From: Haliotis asinina
Taxonomy: Eukaryota > Mollusca > Gastropoda > Lepetellida > Haliotidae
Assembly: GCF_037392515.1 (NCBI RefSeq)
Contig: NC_090283.1
Span: 18,136,501-18,200,500 of the forward strand
Reading direction: 5' to 3'
DNA length: 64,000 nt
Shown here one piece after another: positions 55,825 through 64,000 of this stretch. Within the stretch, counting starts at the first letter, position 1, and each line of letters starts with the position of its first letter. Under the pieces are notes generated by a model. It worked only from the letters and a program-made list of their open reading frames with translations. It ran no database searches and was not told where the DNA came from. The translations under genes were made by a program, and so were the position numbers.

Positions 55825-56306
55825 TACTTCTGCTTACAGCGTCTGAGGTACAAACAAGTCAGCATGAAAGCGCAAGAGCAGCTTACACATCTTGAAAGTA
55901 TGAAAGTATGAAAGTTTCTACATCTAAACTGTCAAGGCGAAAACTACATGTACATATAATATATTTAAGCAAGTTATTATCACTTGTTCATTTCATTCTA
56001 ACACCAGGTGTCCCCAGACAAAAATCTAACCCTTGTCCACGAAACACCCGCGCAGATACCGAAATGGACATTAGTGAAACGTTATCACATAAATTTGATC
56101 CCGTTAGTGATACTGTGGGTATTAGTTGTCCTGATAAACATCGTAGAAGAAATAATTTCCTTCATGCACTAAGGGACACTAATATAATACCGACCCTGTA
56201 TAAATATTTTGTAGTTAAGGCAGGATATGAACATTGTACACAGTACATTTGCGATAGCAATGTTATTTTTAGTCGTCAGTGTGTACTTATTGCGGTCTTT
56301 TGTTAG
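55825..56306 (+). other. Candidate exons of an unknown gene
   Basis: TTCTGCTTACAG|CGTCTGAGG to CTTGAAA|GTATGA could be a small exon (RLRYKQVSMKAQEQLTHLE). TTCATTCTAACACCAG|GTGTCCCC starts a second. In one frame it stays open about 100 codons (VPRQKSNPCPRNTRADTEMD..), phase-compatible with the first exon. In another it encodes a single membrane helix, INLIPLVILWVLVVLINIV, then EEIISFMH and a stop. Which frame is used, if any, is undecided. Confidence 0.25.
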
Positions 56307-57626
56307 ATCGATGTTTGTTTATTTGTTTGTTTGTTTACAGTAACATCTGTCGTTTGTAGGTGTGTGAAGACTGTAAATAACAGAATTAAAACAAGTGACT
56401 AATATTACGAAAGCCGATACAAGCCATCGCATGACTTTCCCTCACTCACTTAATCACCTACTTGATTGTGCATATTTTTTACTCAAGATTATTTTTGGAC
56501 CCAAAAGTAACTGGAAGCCATTTGATGAGTAAATGGTTCTGTCTGAAAGTCAGCTAATCAGCTTCGTGTTTGTATACCTCTTGGAACAAGTATGCAAGCA
56601 TTCGGGTCGGTGTGACTGATTTCTGTGAGAGTCCAGTTCCAGATGTGTATAAAATGTAATGACCGACTGATGTTGCAAGTACATAAACACCCTGTAGTTT
56701 TCAGGAATCATGGCATATACACAAAACCCGCTCACACAGTCAATCACTCACTCACCCGAACTGGCCTCCCGAGCCCTTTGTACCCAGGATTAATTTTCAG
56801 ACAAAGGTCACAAACAATTAAAACCGGGGCATCTGATCAAGTTGGTATTTCGCTCGGGGTCGTTGTCGGGTCACACGACGAGATAAATATGTCACTTGAC
56901 AAGATGAGCCAATTAATCTCCATGTATTGATATGTGACAGTTGGAGCCTTAGTCGTTGATCATTTGATATATTTTAAGAATTGCAGATTATATTTTTACT
57001 CAAAATACCGTCAAAACAAATGTCAGCCGGGCCTCACCTCGTCTCGCCTCCACTTCATCAGCTACACTCATTTCACGTTGATTTTACGTTTATCTCTTTG
57101 TTTCACAAATCATGTATTTGATTCACTTAGCCATTTTTCTATGCAGTGTTGGTATGGACCTCTGTCGCTTCGAAATAAGAACAAACAAAAGACGGTTGTT
57201 AAAGTTGCAGGACAAGTTGCTTGTAATTTCGGTAGTTTAGACACCCTGTACATCTCATCTGTTTCAAATGTTTCGGTCTGAATTTTACCAAACAAACCCA
57301 TGTTTTAAATCTTTATTATGCACTTTTACCACCTGACCGCGCTATATAAGTTATGAATTATTATTACTATTATTGCTTACTGTAATGATTGTTAGATGTT
57401 TGACTTATAAATAATGTTGTTTACTATACATTCATTGTTGTTGCTCATCAATTAAATGCTGTTTTTTATGTTCTTAACTTTGAGTACACAAAACTCCCAT
57501 TAGGGCTTAACTTATTGGCTGAGTTTGTTCGATCTTCAAAGATACAAATCATACAACAGAGGCCGTCAGAATCAAGCAAGTCTTTCAGCAGAGTTAAGAT
57601 AAGTAGGTTTAGTCACTTCACCAGTA

Positions 57627-57765
57627 TTTCATCCACCTCATGATACGTAAACTCAAATTCTTCATCCACCTCATCATACATAAACTCAAATTCTTCATCC
57701 ACCTCATCATACATAAACTCAAATTCTTCATCCACCTCATGATACGTAAACCCAAAAGTTAAACA
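57627..57765 (-). repeat. 33-bp minisatellite, four units, inside a small open frame
   Basis: TTCATCCACCTCATCATACA units at 57628, 57661, 57694 and 57727. On the minus strand they sit in a roughly 50-codon open frame starting MCLTFGFTYHEVDEEFEF and reading EFEFMYDEVDE repeats, ending ILVK-stop. Outer units carry TYHEV and the inner two MYDEV. Confidence 0.85.
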
Positions 57766-58777
57766 CATGTTGACGAAGGACGGTCAAAACATTTTGCTAG
57801 AATATCACAATATATGTGCAAAAAAGTACGTAAATCTAAAACTACAGTATAACAGATACAGCAAAACAACTGGTAGATCACAGACACAGATATAAAACTA
57901 GGATGTAAATCTCAACAGAAATTTACTTTTGAAGATAACACAATGCATAAAAATTATTCATCGCCAATAACAGAAGAAAGATCTCCATACAAAGGGATCA
58001 TGGAGACGTACAATACTTCCTGGACCCTAGGTCGACTTACACTTTGACTTCAGCCGTTACCATTTGTGCCAAGTGTCTAAGACAAATTTCAAAGAAATAT
58101 AAGTCAAAACTAAGTTAAAAGTTAATTTAAAATTTAAAAGTTTTAAAAGCCAATACGTAAATGGATACTGACGTTAATAAAAGACCCCTGACTGCTTTCA
58201 AGTCAACGTAAAATGGCGGAACCTCTCCTTATAAATGCTCGTACGCATGTGGTCAATTCCACAACGACATTGTATATATACATATGAATGCACTGTACCT
58301 TGTTGGAAATAAATATACCTTCGGCGTCTTATAAAAGCTAACAAGGACAACGTTTAAAATATCTTGTTTGTATCGGGGTTTTGTTTTCATTTTATCATAA
58401 GCTGTTTCTAAACAATCGAGGCTGGACAAGACAAGCAAGTGATTGTCACCATGCGATACGATCACAGAGCATGTGTTTATGAATCACTATGACATACTGA
58501 TGATACCAGGTGTGCGAAAGGGTGAGAGTATCCCGTCCCACCAACGCAATGTCGAGTCAGTTGTTTACTGGAATAATTCGGGAACGTGTGTTTAAAAAGT
58601 GAAAAAAGAAGTACGCCATCGGACATCGCATGTCTACCATAACACGTTTATAAGTTTTTTAATGAGGCCTTGAATATTGAACCCCGATCCTGCAACCTCT
58701 AAACAAAAGTGAAATCGCTCTGTGAAATCGTATCAACAAATGGACACAAAACAACACTGAAACCATGAATTACTTAC

Positions 58778-58899
58778 GAAGTCCTGCAGTCTTGCCGTAG
58801 CTTCTTTCCAGATAGACATTGCACTGCTGTCTCCACTACGTGGAGCTCAGCGCTGCAAAACATCGTCAGAACAACGAGGAAGGGGAACAACGTATTCAT
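58778..58899 (-). CDS. First coding exon of a secreted protein (signal peptide)
   Basis: The minus-strand ATG at 58899 opens MNTLFPFLVVLTMFCSAELH, a textbook signal peptide (charge-poor start, hydrophobic FPFLVVLTMF core, likely cleavage after CSA). VVETAVQCLSGKKLRQDCRT follows with two Cys, then a strong donor ACTTC|GTAAGT, phase 2. A TATA box lies 80 bp upstream. The next exon was not located on the minus strand to the left. Only 40 residues are visible, so family is unknown; a small secreted or shell/mucus/defence protein is a guess. Whether it belongs with the mucin-like exons at 34 kb is untested. Confidence 0.6.
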
Positions 58900-58978
58900 C
58901 CTCCAGTGAACATAGAAACTACAAACAGTTGACGAGTAGCTTCACAGAACGTCTGATTTCGAAAACACAACACAATGA

Positions 58979-59006
58979 TTTATAAGCTATTGTGATCACG
59001 TGACGT
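58979..59006 (-). promoter_or_regulatory. Promoter: TATA box with E-box and CRE-like site
   Basis: The minus strand has TATAAA at 58979-58984, E-box CACGTG at 58997-59002 and an overlapping TGACGT-type half site at 59001-59006. A start site about 30 bp downstream (near 58950) would give a leader of roughly 50 nt before the ATG at 58899. Confidence 0.55.
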
Positions 59007-59457
59007 ATCGATGGGTAACACACGACGGTAAACTCGTTGATCCATCTGAATGACTGATATAAGCCAGACCAGTCGTGCCCCGTATATTATTTGCATCGCT
59101 GCTTAAAGAAAATTTTGCCTTGGGAATGTATTACTCGTATCTAAACTTTATCAGATGAAAACGGCGTCTGTGTTGTGTTGACTTCATGGAAGGAGTACAT
59201 TATACGAAGTTTACTCCTCGGAAGGTGTAGATGATTAAGATAAATATGAGGAAAAACTTACGAAAACACCTTCAAAGGAAACGATTGTCAGTCAATTAGA
59301 ATACAGGTTACACGGCGTTGAGTCATTTTGTATGTTCAGCCAAGCTTTAAGAGATAGTGTGTTGAATGTTCTCAGAGGATGTATATTGAGCGTACCTCAA
59401 CACACAGTGGGCCTAACAAAACATTGTAAAAAATATTATTTTCCCCATATGCTTATG

Positions 59458-59597
59458 TTGTGAGTATGGTTTTACGGGCTTTCCAGCAATATCACGGCGG
59501 GGGACACCAGGAATTCGCTTCACATTGTACCCATGTGGGGAATCGAACATGTTCTTCAGTGGACGAGCGAACGCTTTAACCACTTGGCTACCGCCAC
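59458..59597 (-). mobile_element. SINE family B, nearly complete
   Basis: GTATGGTTTTACGGGC..CAGCAATATCACGGCGG, GGGACACCAGGAATTCGC, GGGGAATCGAACATGTTC, ACGAGCGAACGCTTTAACC. Confidence 0.88.
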
Positions 59598-59714
59598 CAA
59601 TCCTCACACAGAATTTAAAACCACATCTTACGGGCAATATAATCTTGTTTGGCACCGAAGCCGATCGAACGCTTGAACCACTAGGCTATGACCTCCATCC
59701 CTCATCGACTTCCG

Positions 59715-59860
59715 GTGACTGAGCGGGCTAGCGGCTGACTTCGTGTGCTGGCGATTAGGTGCCTGACTCTGGGTGCGGGTTTGAATCCCGGATGGAACTC
59801 AACCAAAAAAGTAATAGAATTTGTACTTCACTACGAAAGTGAAATCTGAACGTGGACCAA
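59715..59860 (+). mobile_element. tRNA-derived SINE family D
   Basis: GAGCGGGCTAGCGGCTGAC (A-box-like) and GGGTGCGGGTTTGAATCCCGG (B box), followed by an unrelated body. Only one copy was recognised in the window. Confidence 0.55.
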
Positions 59861-59911
59861 AGTAATGATTGGCTAATGACGGCATCGCTCTGAAGTATTC
59901 GGGTTTGGTTT

Positions 59912-60135
59912 GATCTTGGTGTGGCCGCCGTCAACAGCATTGCAGCTATTTGGCGGTGATTAGTAAAGAACGGAGTCTGGATCAGACTATCCTGTGATCA
60001 ACAGTTTGAGCATTTATCTTCTCAAGGATACGATGACATGTGTCAACCAAGTCAGCGAGCCTGACCACCCCATCCCGTTAGTCGCCTCAGATGACATGCA
60101 TGGTCGCTGAAGATCAATTCTAACCCGGATCTGGA
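59912..60135 (-). mobile_element. SINE family A
   Basis: GGTGTGGCCGCCGTCAACAGC..TTGCAGCTATTTGGCGG, AGTCTGGATCAGACTATCC, TGTGTCAACCAAGTCAGCG, TTAGTCGCCTCAGATGACATG. Diverged. Confidence 0.8.
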
Positions 60136-60139
60136 GTGT

Positions 60140-60260
60140 TCAGAGTAGAGTAGCCAAGTGGCACAAGTTGAGAGTGCGCGTCCGAGTTTGAGTCACGAAA
60201 CAGGGACAACCTGTGAAACCAAATTCTGGCGTCATGATATTAGTGATGCTTGCTTGATAT
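60140..60260 (+). mobile_element. SINE family B, old sense copy
   Basis: AGAGTAGCCAAGTGGCACAAG, CGAGTTTGAGTCACG, GAAACCAAATTCTGGCGTC; strongly diverged. Confidence 0.55.
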
Positions 60261-60465
60261 GGAGTCAATATTTACAATGTAACGTCGCATCTATTGCAAT
60301 AAAGTTGTATTAGTAACACCTAAATATGCCAGATGCAGTGATATTTTAAAGAATATTGCTCATAATAACGAAAAACCACAGGTATCACTCTAGAAGCTTG
60401 TTCCTAAAAACCAAATACCTCTCTGCTGAGGCACAGTTGTTAAAATCTTGAAATTGGTTGCGATA

Positions 60466-60592
60466 TATACTGGGCAGCAAAAGAAACTAAATGCTTGAAA
60501 ATATGAAATCTCATAAGGAAAGCGTTCATGTTTATGTCTTCTATTCAAAGGCAGACACAAAGCCAGGGATGTGTTTCTTTTGCTGTTCATTG
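60466..60592. mobile_element. 127-bp MITE, sister of the one at 29447
   Basis: TATACTGGGCAGCAAAAGAAA.. and ..GTTTCTTTTGCTGTTCATTG; same end sequences and length as 29447-29574, different middle. Confidence 0.8.
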
Positions 60593-61309
60593 AAGCACTG
60601 AGAAAACTGCCTGGTCCAAAGTAAAAAGCTCCACCATTCAGAACTGTTACCGTCATGTAGTTCGTTTCAGTAGTCCGTATGTTTCACTATCCGAACGTTT
60701 TTGATGAAAAACAGAAGCGTCCGGATTAACGCGGCCTGAATGTAGATGGGATGTACTCACGTGACGTCTTCAGAAAACGTAAGGTAGAATAATAACCCAA
60801 ACATGTCTTCCATGGTCTTCAGCAACCCGGTCAGGTATTTGTAAATATTTATTTACATAACAACGTATGATGTGGATTTACTACTAATACTGCGTTTCTG
60901 TGCTTCTCCTCATACCTCCTCATTCTCCGTGCTTTCTTCATTCACTTTATGAAGAGTAGCCCAGAGACGTTGTGTTGCAAGTATTGAGGAAATTGTAAAT
61001 CCAAGCAGTAAGTTGTGTTGCAAATATTAAAGAAATTGTAAATCCCCACCGTACGTTGTTGTGTCACCTTCCTACTTCTAAAAGCCCATCAAACATTTAT
61101 TTACATGTAAGAGGATATGTCTATATGAATATGTTCTTAAATATGTATTTTTAGTTTTTAAGTCGTTTTAGTATATTTTGGAATACACTGTGAGTTTTCT
61201 TGTACCACCCAGGGTGGTTTTATCATAGGGGTAGACTTGATGCTAGCACACATTTCTGTCCTGATCCACATGAGTGTTCTTCCCTTGTAGAAAGCCACGT
61301 TATGTAGAG

Positions 61310-61462
61310 TGCATGAGTTTAGCTTTACGCCCACATTTGAAAACTTCCAGCAACATTACGGAAGAGGACCCCAGAAATAGGTTTCACAAGTCAAAGCCTT
61401 ATAGGAACGAAAACCCCGGTGTTCGGAATGATGTTTAACCACTTGGCAACCACGCCGCTCCA
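61310..61462 (-). mobile_element. SINE family B, diverged
   Basis: TTTAGCTTTACGCCC, AACTTCCAGCAACATTACGG, GACCCCAGAAATAGG and GTTTAACCACTTGGCAACC. 60600-61310 shows only a doubled AGTTGTGTTGCAA..TTGAGGAAATTGTAAATCC phrase near 60970-61040. Confidence 0.75.
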
Positions 61463-61515
61463 TCGGAAAGATTAAATCATCTCCACACTGCCTTGGGAGA
61501 GGTTCCAGGACCTCG

Positions 61516-61604
61516 AGTTTCGAAGCTCTCTTAGCGCTAAGATAGTCGTAACTTAATGTTAATGTATGACACTTACGACAGTCTTAGCGCTAAGAGAGCT
61601 TGAC
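61516..61604. mobile_element. Hairpin element (TTCGAAGCTCTC family)
   Basis: TTTCGAAGCTCTCTTAGCGC..ATAGTCGTAA folds with TTACGACAGTCTTAGCGC..AGAGAGCTTG. Confidence 0.85.
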
Positions 61605-61616
61605 AATCTAGGGCTA

Positions 61617-61875
61617 CGCCCCGATTTCTCGAAACAAACTTAAGTCTGAGTTTTGACTGAAGTTTTTACTCAAATTTGAGAAAATGCAAGAACATGTATT
61701 TTCCTGAATGAAAGGAAATTGGTATCCAGCTCAAACATAGTAGACAATCTGAATTTGGTGGACAGATTTCTTTAGTTGTTTGAACTTTTTTAGTCTAAAA
61801 ATGCAGTTGAGATAAAAAAATGCAGCTGTTTCAAATTGTCAAACTCAGTTTGAGATTGTTTCGAGAAATCGGGCC
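61617..61875. mobile_element. Hairpin/MITE with CCCGATTTCTCGAAAC ends
   Basis: CCCCGATTTCTCGAAACAA at the left and TTGTTTCGAGAAATCGGGC at the right form inverted ends; inner parts (AGTCTGAGTTTTGAC / GTCAAACTCAGTTTGAG) also pair partly. About 259 bp. Confidence 0.8.
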
Positions 61876-62384
61876 CAGGTCTTAAGTTCAGAGGTAAATA
61901 AGTGGAAGGATATTGGTTATTTGATGGTTATCGATCGATATCAAATCACGTTCATACCTGAACCAGGTTAAACCTCTTGACCAGATGACCTAGGTATGAA
62001 TTTACCAACGCAAGCAGAAATGATTATTCATGTGCGAAACGAAACAGATCCGAGGGAGAGACTAACGCGGTTTGTTCTCACGAGAATCTCCACTTCTAAT
62101 CCAAATGTTTCCCCCAAAATTATTCACAGGTGTTTTCAATGCGGAAGTTCCGTATTTTAAATATGGTTTCACGTGAAACTTCAGAGCACATTTACTTTCA
62201 TTTTAAACGATCTGTCAAAACCACTTGAGATAGGAATGTAAATATGTTAACACCGACTTCACTTAATGGCCACGCGTGTTTATGTTGCCACCAAGCCACA
62301 TGTATGGAATACATCTCATTATTGGCCATAGTTATATAAGCTAACTAAACCATTGAGGCAGCTCGTAAGTGTTTCCCTGTTTTG

Positions 62385-62600
62385 GTTAGGTCAAGGACAC
62401 GTTTCACAAAGCAATCGTAGGTTTACAACGGACGTAAGTCTATGTTATAACATAAGAGTTACGATAGTTGTAGAGTTGCGATCGCTTTCTGACTTGCGCG
62501 AAGCGATCTTAGCGCAGCAATTATTGTAACTCCCATTCTTCAACATCGGCTTAAGATTGTCGCAGCGCTAAGATTGCTCAGTGCAAGCGGACCCAAGGCC
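62385..62600. mobile_element. Hairpin-type element related to the satellite unit
   Basis: CACGTTTCACAAAGCAATCGTAGG, ACGTAAGTCTATGTTATAACATAAGAGTTACGAT, CTTAGCGC..GCAGCGCTAAGATTG; the same words as the 73-bp satellite that follows. Confidence 0.65.
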
Positions 62601-62615
62601 CTGAAACCCTGATAT

Positions 62616-63645
62616 CGTAACCTTACGACTGTCGTAAGTCTGTGTTAAACTATTGGAGTTACGATCACCTTAGCGCTTTGATCGGTTTGTGAAACTTACG
62701 ACTGTCGTAAGTCTGTGTTAAACTATTGGAGTTACGATCACCTTAGCGCTTTGGTCGGTTTGTGAAACGTACGACTGTCGTAAGTCTGTGTTAAAGTATT
62801 GGAGTTACGATCACCTTAGCGCTTTGGTCGGTTTGTGAAACTTACGACTGTCGTAAGTCTGTGTTAAACTATTGGAGTTACGATCACCTTAGCGCTTTGG
62901 TCGGTTTGTGAAACGTACGACTGTCGTAAGTCTGTGTTAAAGTATTGGAGTTACGATCACCTTAGCGCTTTGGTCGGTTTGTGAAACTTACGACTGTCGT
63001 AAGTCTGTGTTAAAGTATTGGAGTTACGATCACCTTAGCGCTTTGGTCGGTTTGTGAAACGTACGACTGTCGTAAGTCTGTGTTAAAGTATTGGAGTTAC
63101 GATCACCTTAGCGCTTTGGTCGGTTTGTGAAACTTACGACTGTCGTAAGTCTGTGTTAAACTATTGGAGTTACGATCACCTTAGCGCTTTGATCGGTTTG
63201 TGAAACGTACGACTGTCGTAAGTCTGTGTTAAACTATTGGAGTTACGATCACCTTAGCGCTTTGGTCGGTTTGTGAAACGTACGACTGTCGTAAGTCTGT
63301 GTTAAACTATTGGAGTTACGATCACCTTAGCGCTTTGGTCGGTTTGTGAAACTTACGACTGTCGTAAGTCTGTGTTAAAGTATTGGAGTTACGATCACCT
63401 TAGCGCTTTGGTCGGTTTGTGAAACGTACGACTGTCGTAAGTCTGTGTTAAACTATTGGAGTTACGATCACCTTAGCACTTTGATCGGTTTGTGAAACTT
63501 ACGACTGTCGTAAGTCTGTGTTAAACTATTGGAGTTACGATCACCTTAGCGCTTTGGTCGGTTTGTGAAACTTACGACTGTCGTAAGTCTGTTTTAAAGT
63601 ATTGGGGTTACGACCATGTTAGCGCTTTGATCGCTTTGTGAAACG
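62616..63645. repeat. 73-bp satellite array, 14 units
   Basis: CTTACGACTGTCGTAAGTCT recurs every 73 bp from 62622 to 63571. Many units carry the perfect 19-bp palindrome ACTTACGACTGTCGTAAGT; others have CGTACGACTG. Units 2-8 alternate CTTACG/CGTACG, a dimeric pattern. The last unit ends GCTTTGTGAAACGCAGCC, like the end of the hairpin elements nearby. Confidence 0.96.
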
Positions 63646-63654
63646 CAGCCACAG

Positions 63655-63850
63655 GCCTAGATTTTCGAAGCTCTCTTAGCGCTAAGACAGTCGTAACTTA
63701 ATGTATGGCAATTACGACTATCTTAGCGAGAAGAGAGCTTCGAAAGTCTTAGCCCTGGTCTCCGTTCATCAAAGCGATCGAGGCGCTACGACTGACTAAG
63801 TTTATGTTAAAGTATGGAGTTACGATCGTCTTAGCTTTACGATCACTTCC
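63655..63850. mobile_element. Hairpin element followed by another satellite-like half
   Basis: 63655-63750 folds (TTTTCGAAGCTCTCTTAGCGC against GAGAAGAGAGCTTCGAAAG). 63760-63850 repeats the words CATCAAAGCGATCG, AAGTATGGAGTTACGATCG and TTAGC of the satellite family. Confidence 0.8.
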
Positions 63851-64000
63851 GGAAGTTTGACCTGAAACAACGCCAATGTCCGATATCGTTTTCAACATTG
63901 CCACTCATTCTCATGACAACCTCAAAACCAATTTCAACCAAAACCTCAAAATATTTCCAGTGCTTTGACACACATCGGGTTTATTCGGTTATTCCATTTT

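Noticed and set aside
57110-57301. Possible last exon on the plus strand (CTATGCAG|TGTTGG..GTCTGA)
   Set aside because: Good acceptor, but the 40-odd-residue peptide has no features and no partner exon was found.
59741-59805. Possible genuine tRNA gene (GGTTTGAATCCCGG box)
   Set aside because: Spacing and stems do not close into a cloverleaf by eye and a repeat-like body follows; called SINE.
62616-63645. Regular repeats with palindromic cores, superficially like a CRISPR array
   Set aside because: Units are nearly identical over their whole 73 bp with no variable spacers, and the genome is eukaryotic; it is a satellite.

Overview
This is a repeat-rich, intron-bearing animal genome window, most likely from a vetigastropod mollusc (abalone, Haliotis). 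The main reason is a SINE tail starting (GTGA)n and running into TTTTACGCCGC..AGCAATATTCCAGC. It recurs dozens of times here, and I remember it as ubiquitous in Haliotis sequences. That attribution is from memory and was not searched. Genes have GT-AG introns; there are no operons and no bacterial features.

Layout. 1-4699: a minus-strand non-LTR retrotransposon (ORF1 with zinc knuckles, endonuclease, reverse transcriptase, RNase H). It is decayed and carries two inverted pieces of its own ORF1. 4700-6029: rearranged halves of a TTAA-target DNA transposon; a cleaner copy lies at 31052-33012 inside a tRNA-derived SINE. 8245-9826: a 78-bp satellite with higher-order structure. 12058-12479: a foldback element with a 21-bp minisatellite inside. 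17227-21969: the one clear complete host gene, a six-exon SLC16-type monocarboxylate transporter (MCT) on the plus strand. 25040-27832: a tandem second MCT copy that keeps exons 1-3 and an exon-6-like piece but lacks exons 4-5. 30190-30570: a LINE tail. 33603-34406: two minus-strand exons of a secreted or mucin-like Thr-rich protein. 35690-38900: a second decayed LINE, minus strand. 42300-43880: a complex long-unit tandem repeat. 55180-55800 and 57627-57760: 33-bp minisatellites. 58778-59006: a minus-strand first coding exon with signal peptide and a TATA/E-box/CRE-like promoter. 61500-63850: a cluster of hairpin elements ending in a 73-bp satellite that resembles one of them. Several SINE families, two short TIR elements and many microsatellites are scattered throughout.

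How it fits together: the functional core is the MCT locus. The two MCT copies are nearly identical in blocks that start abruptly inside exons, while neighbouring exon parts and introns are strongly diverged; this looks like recent patchwork gene conversion. The 5' end of the second copy has been triplicated in 108-bp units. The rest is mostly a record of transposition: SINEs with clear target duplications, a DNA transposon inside a SINE, and hairpin elements that seem to have seeded satellite arrays. No retrovirus-like or LTR element was recognised.
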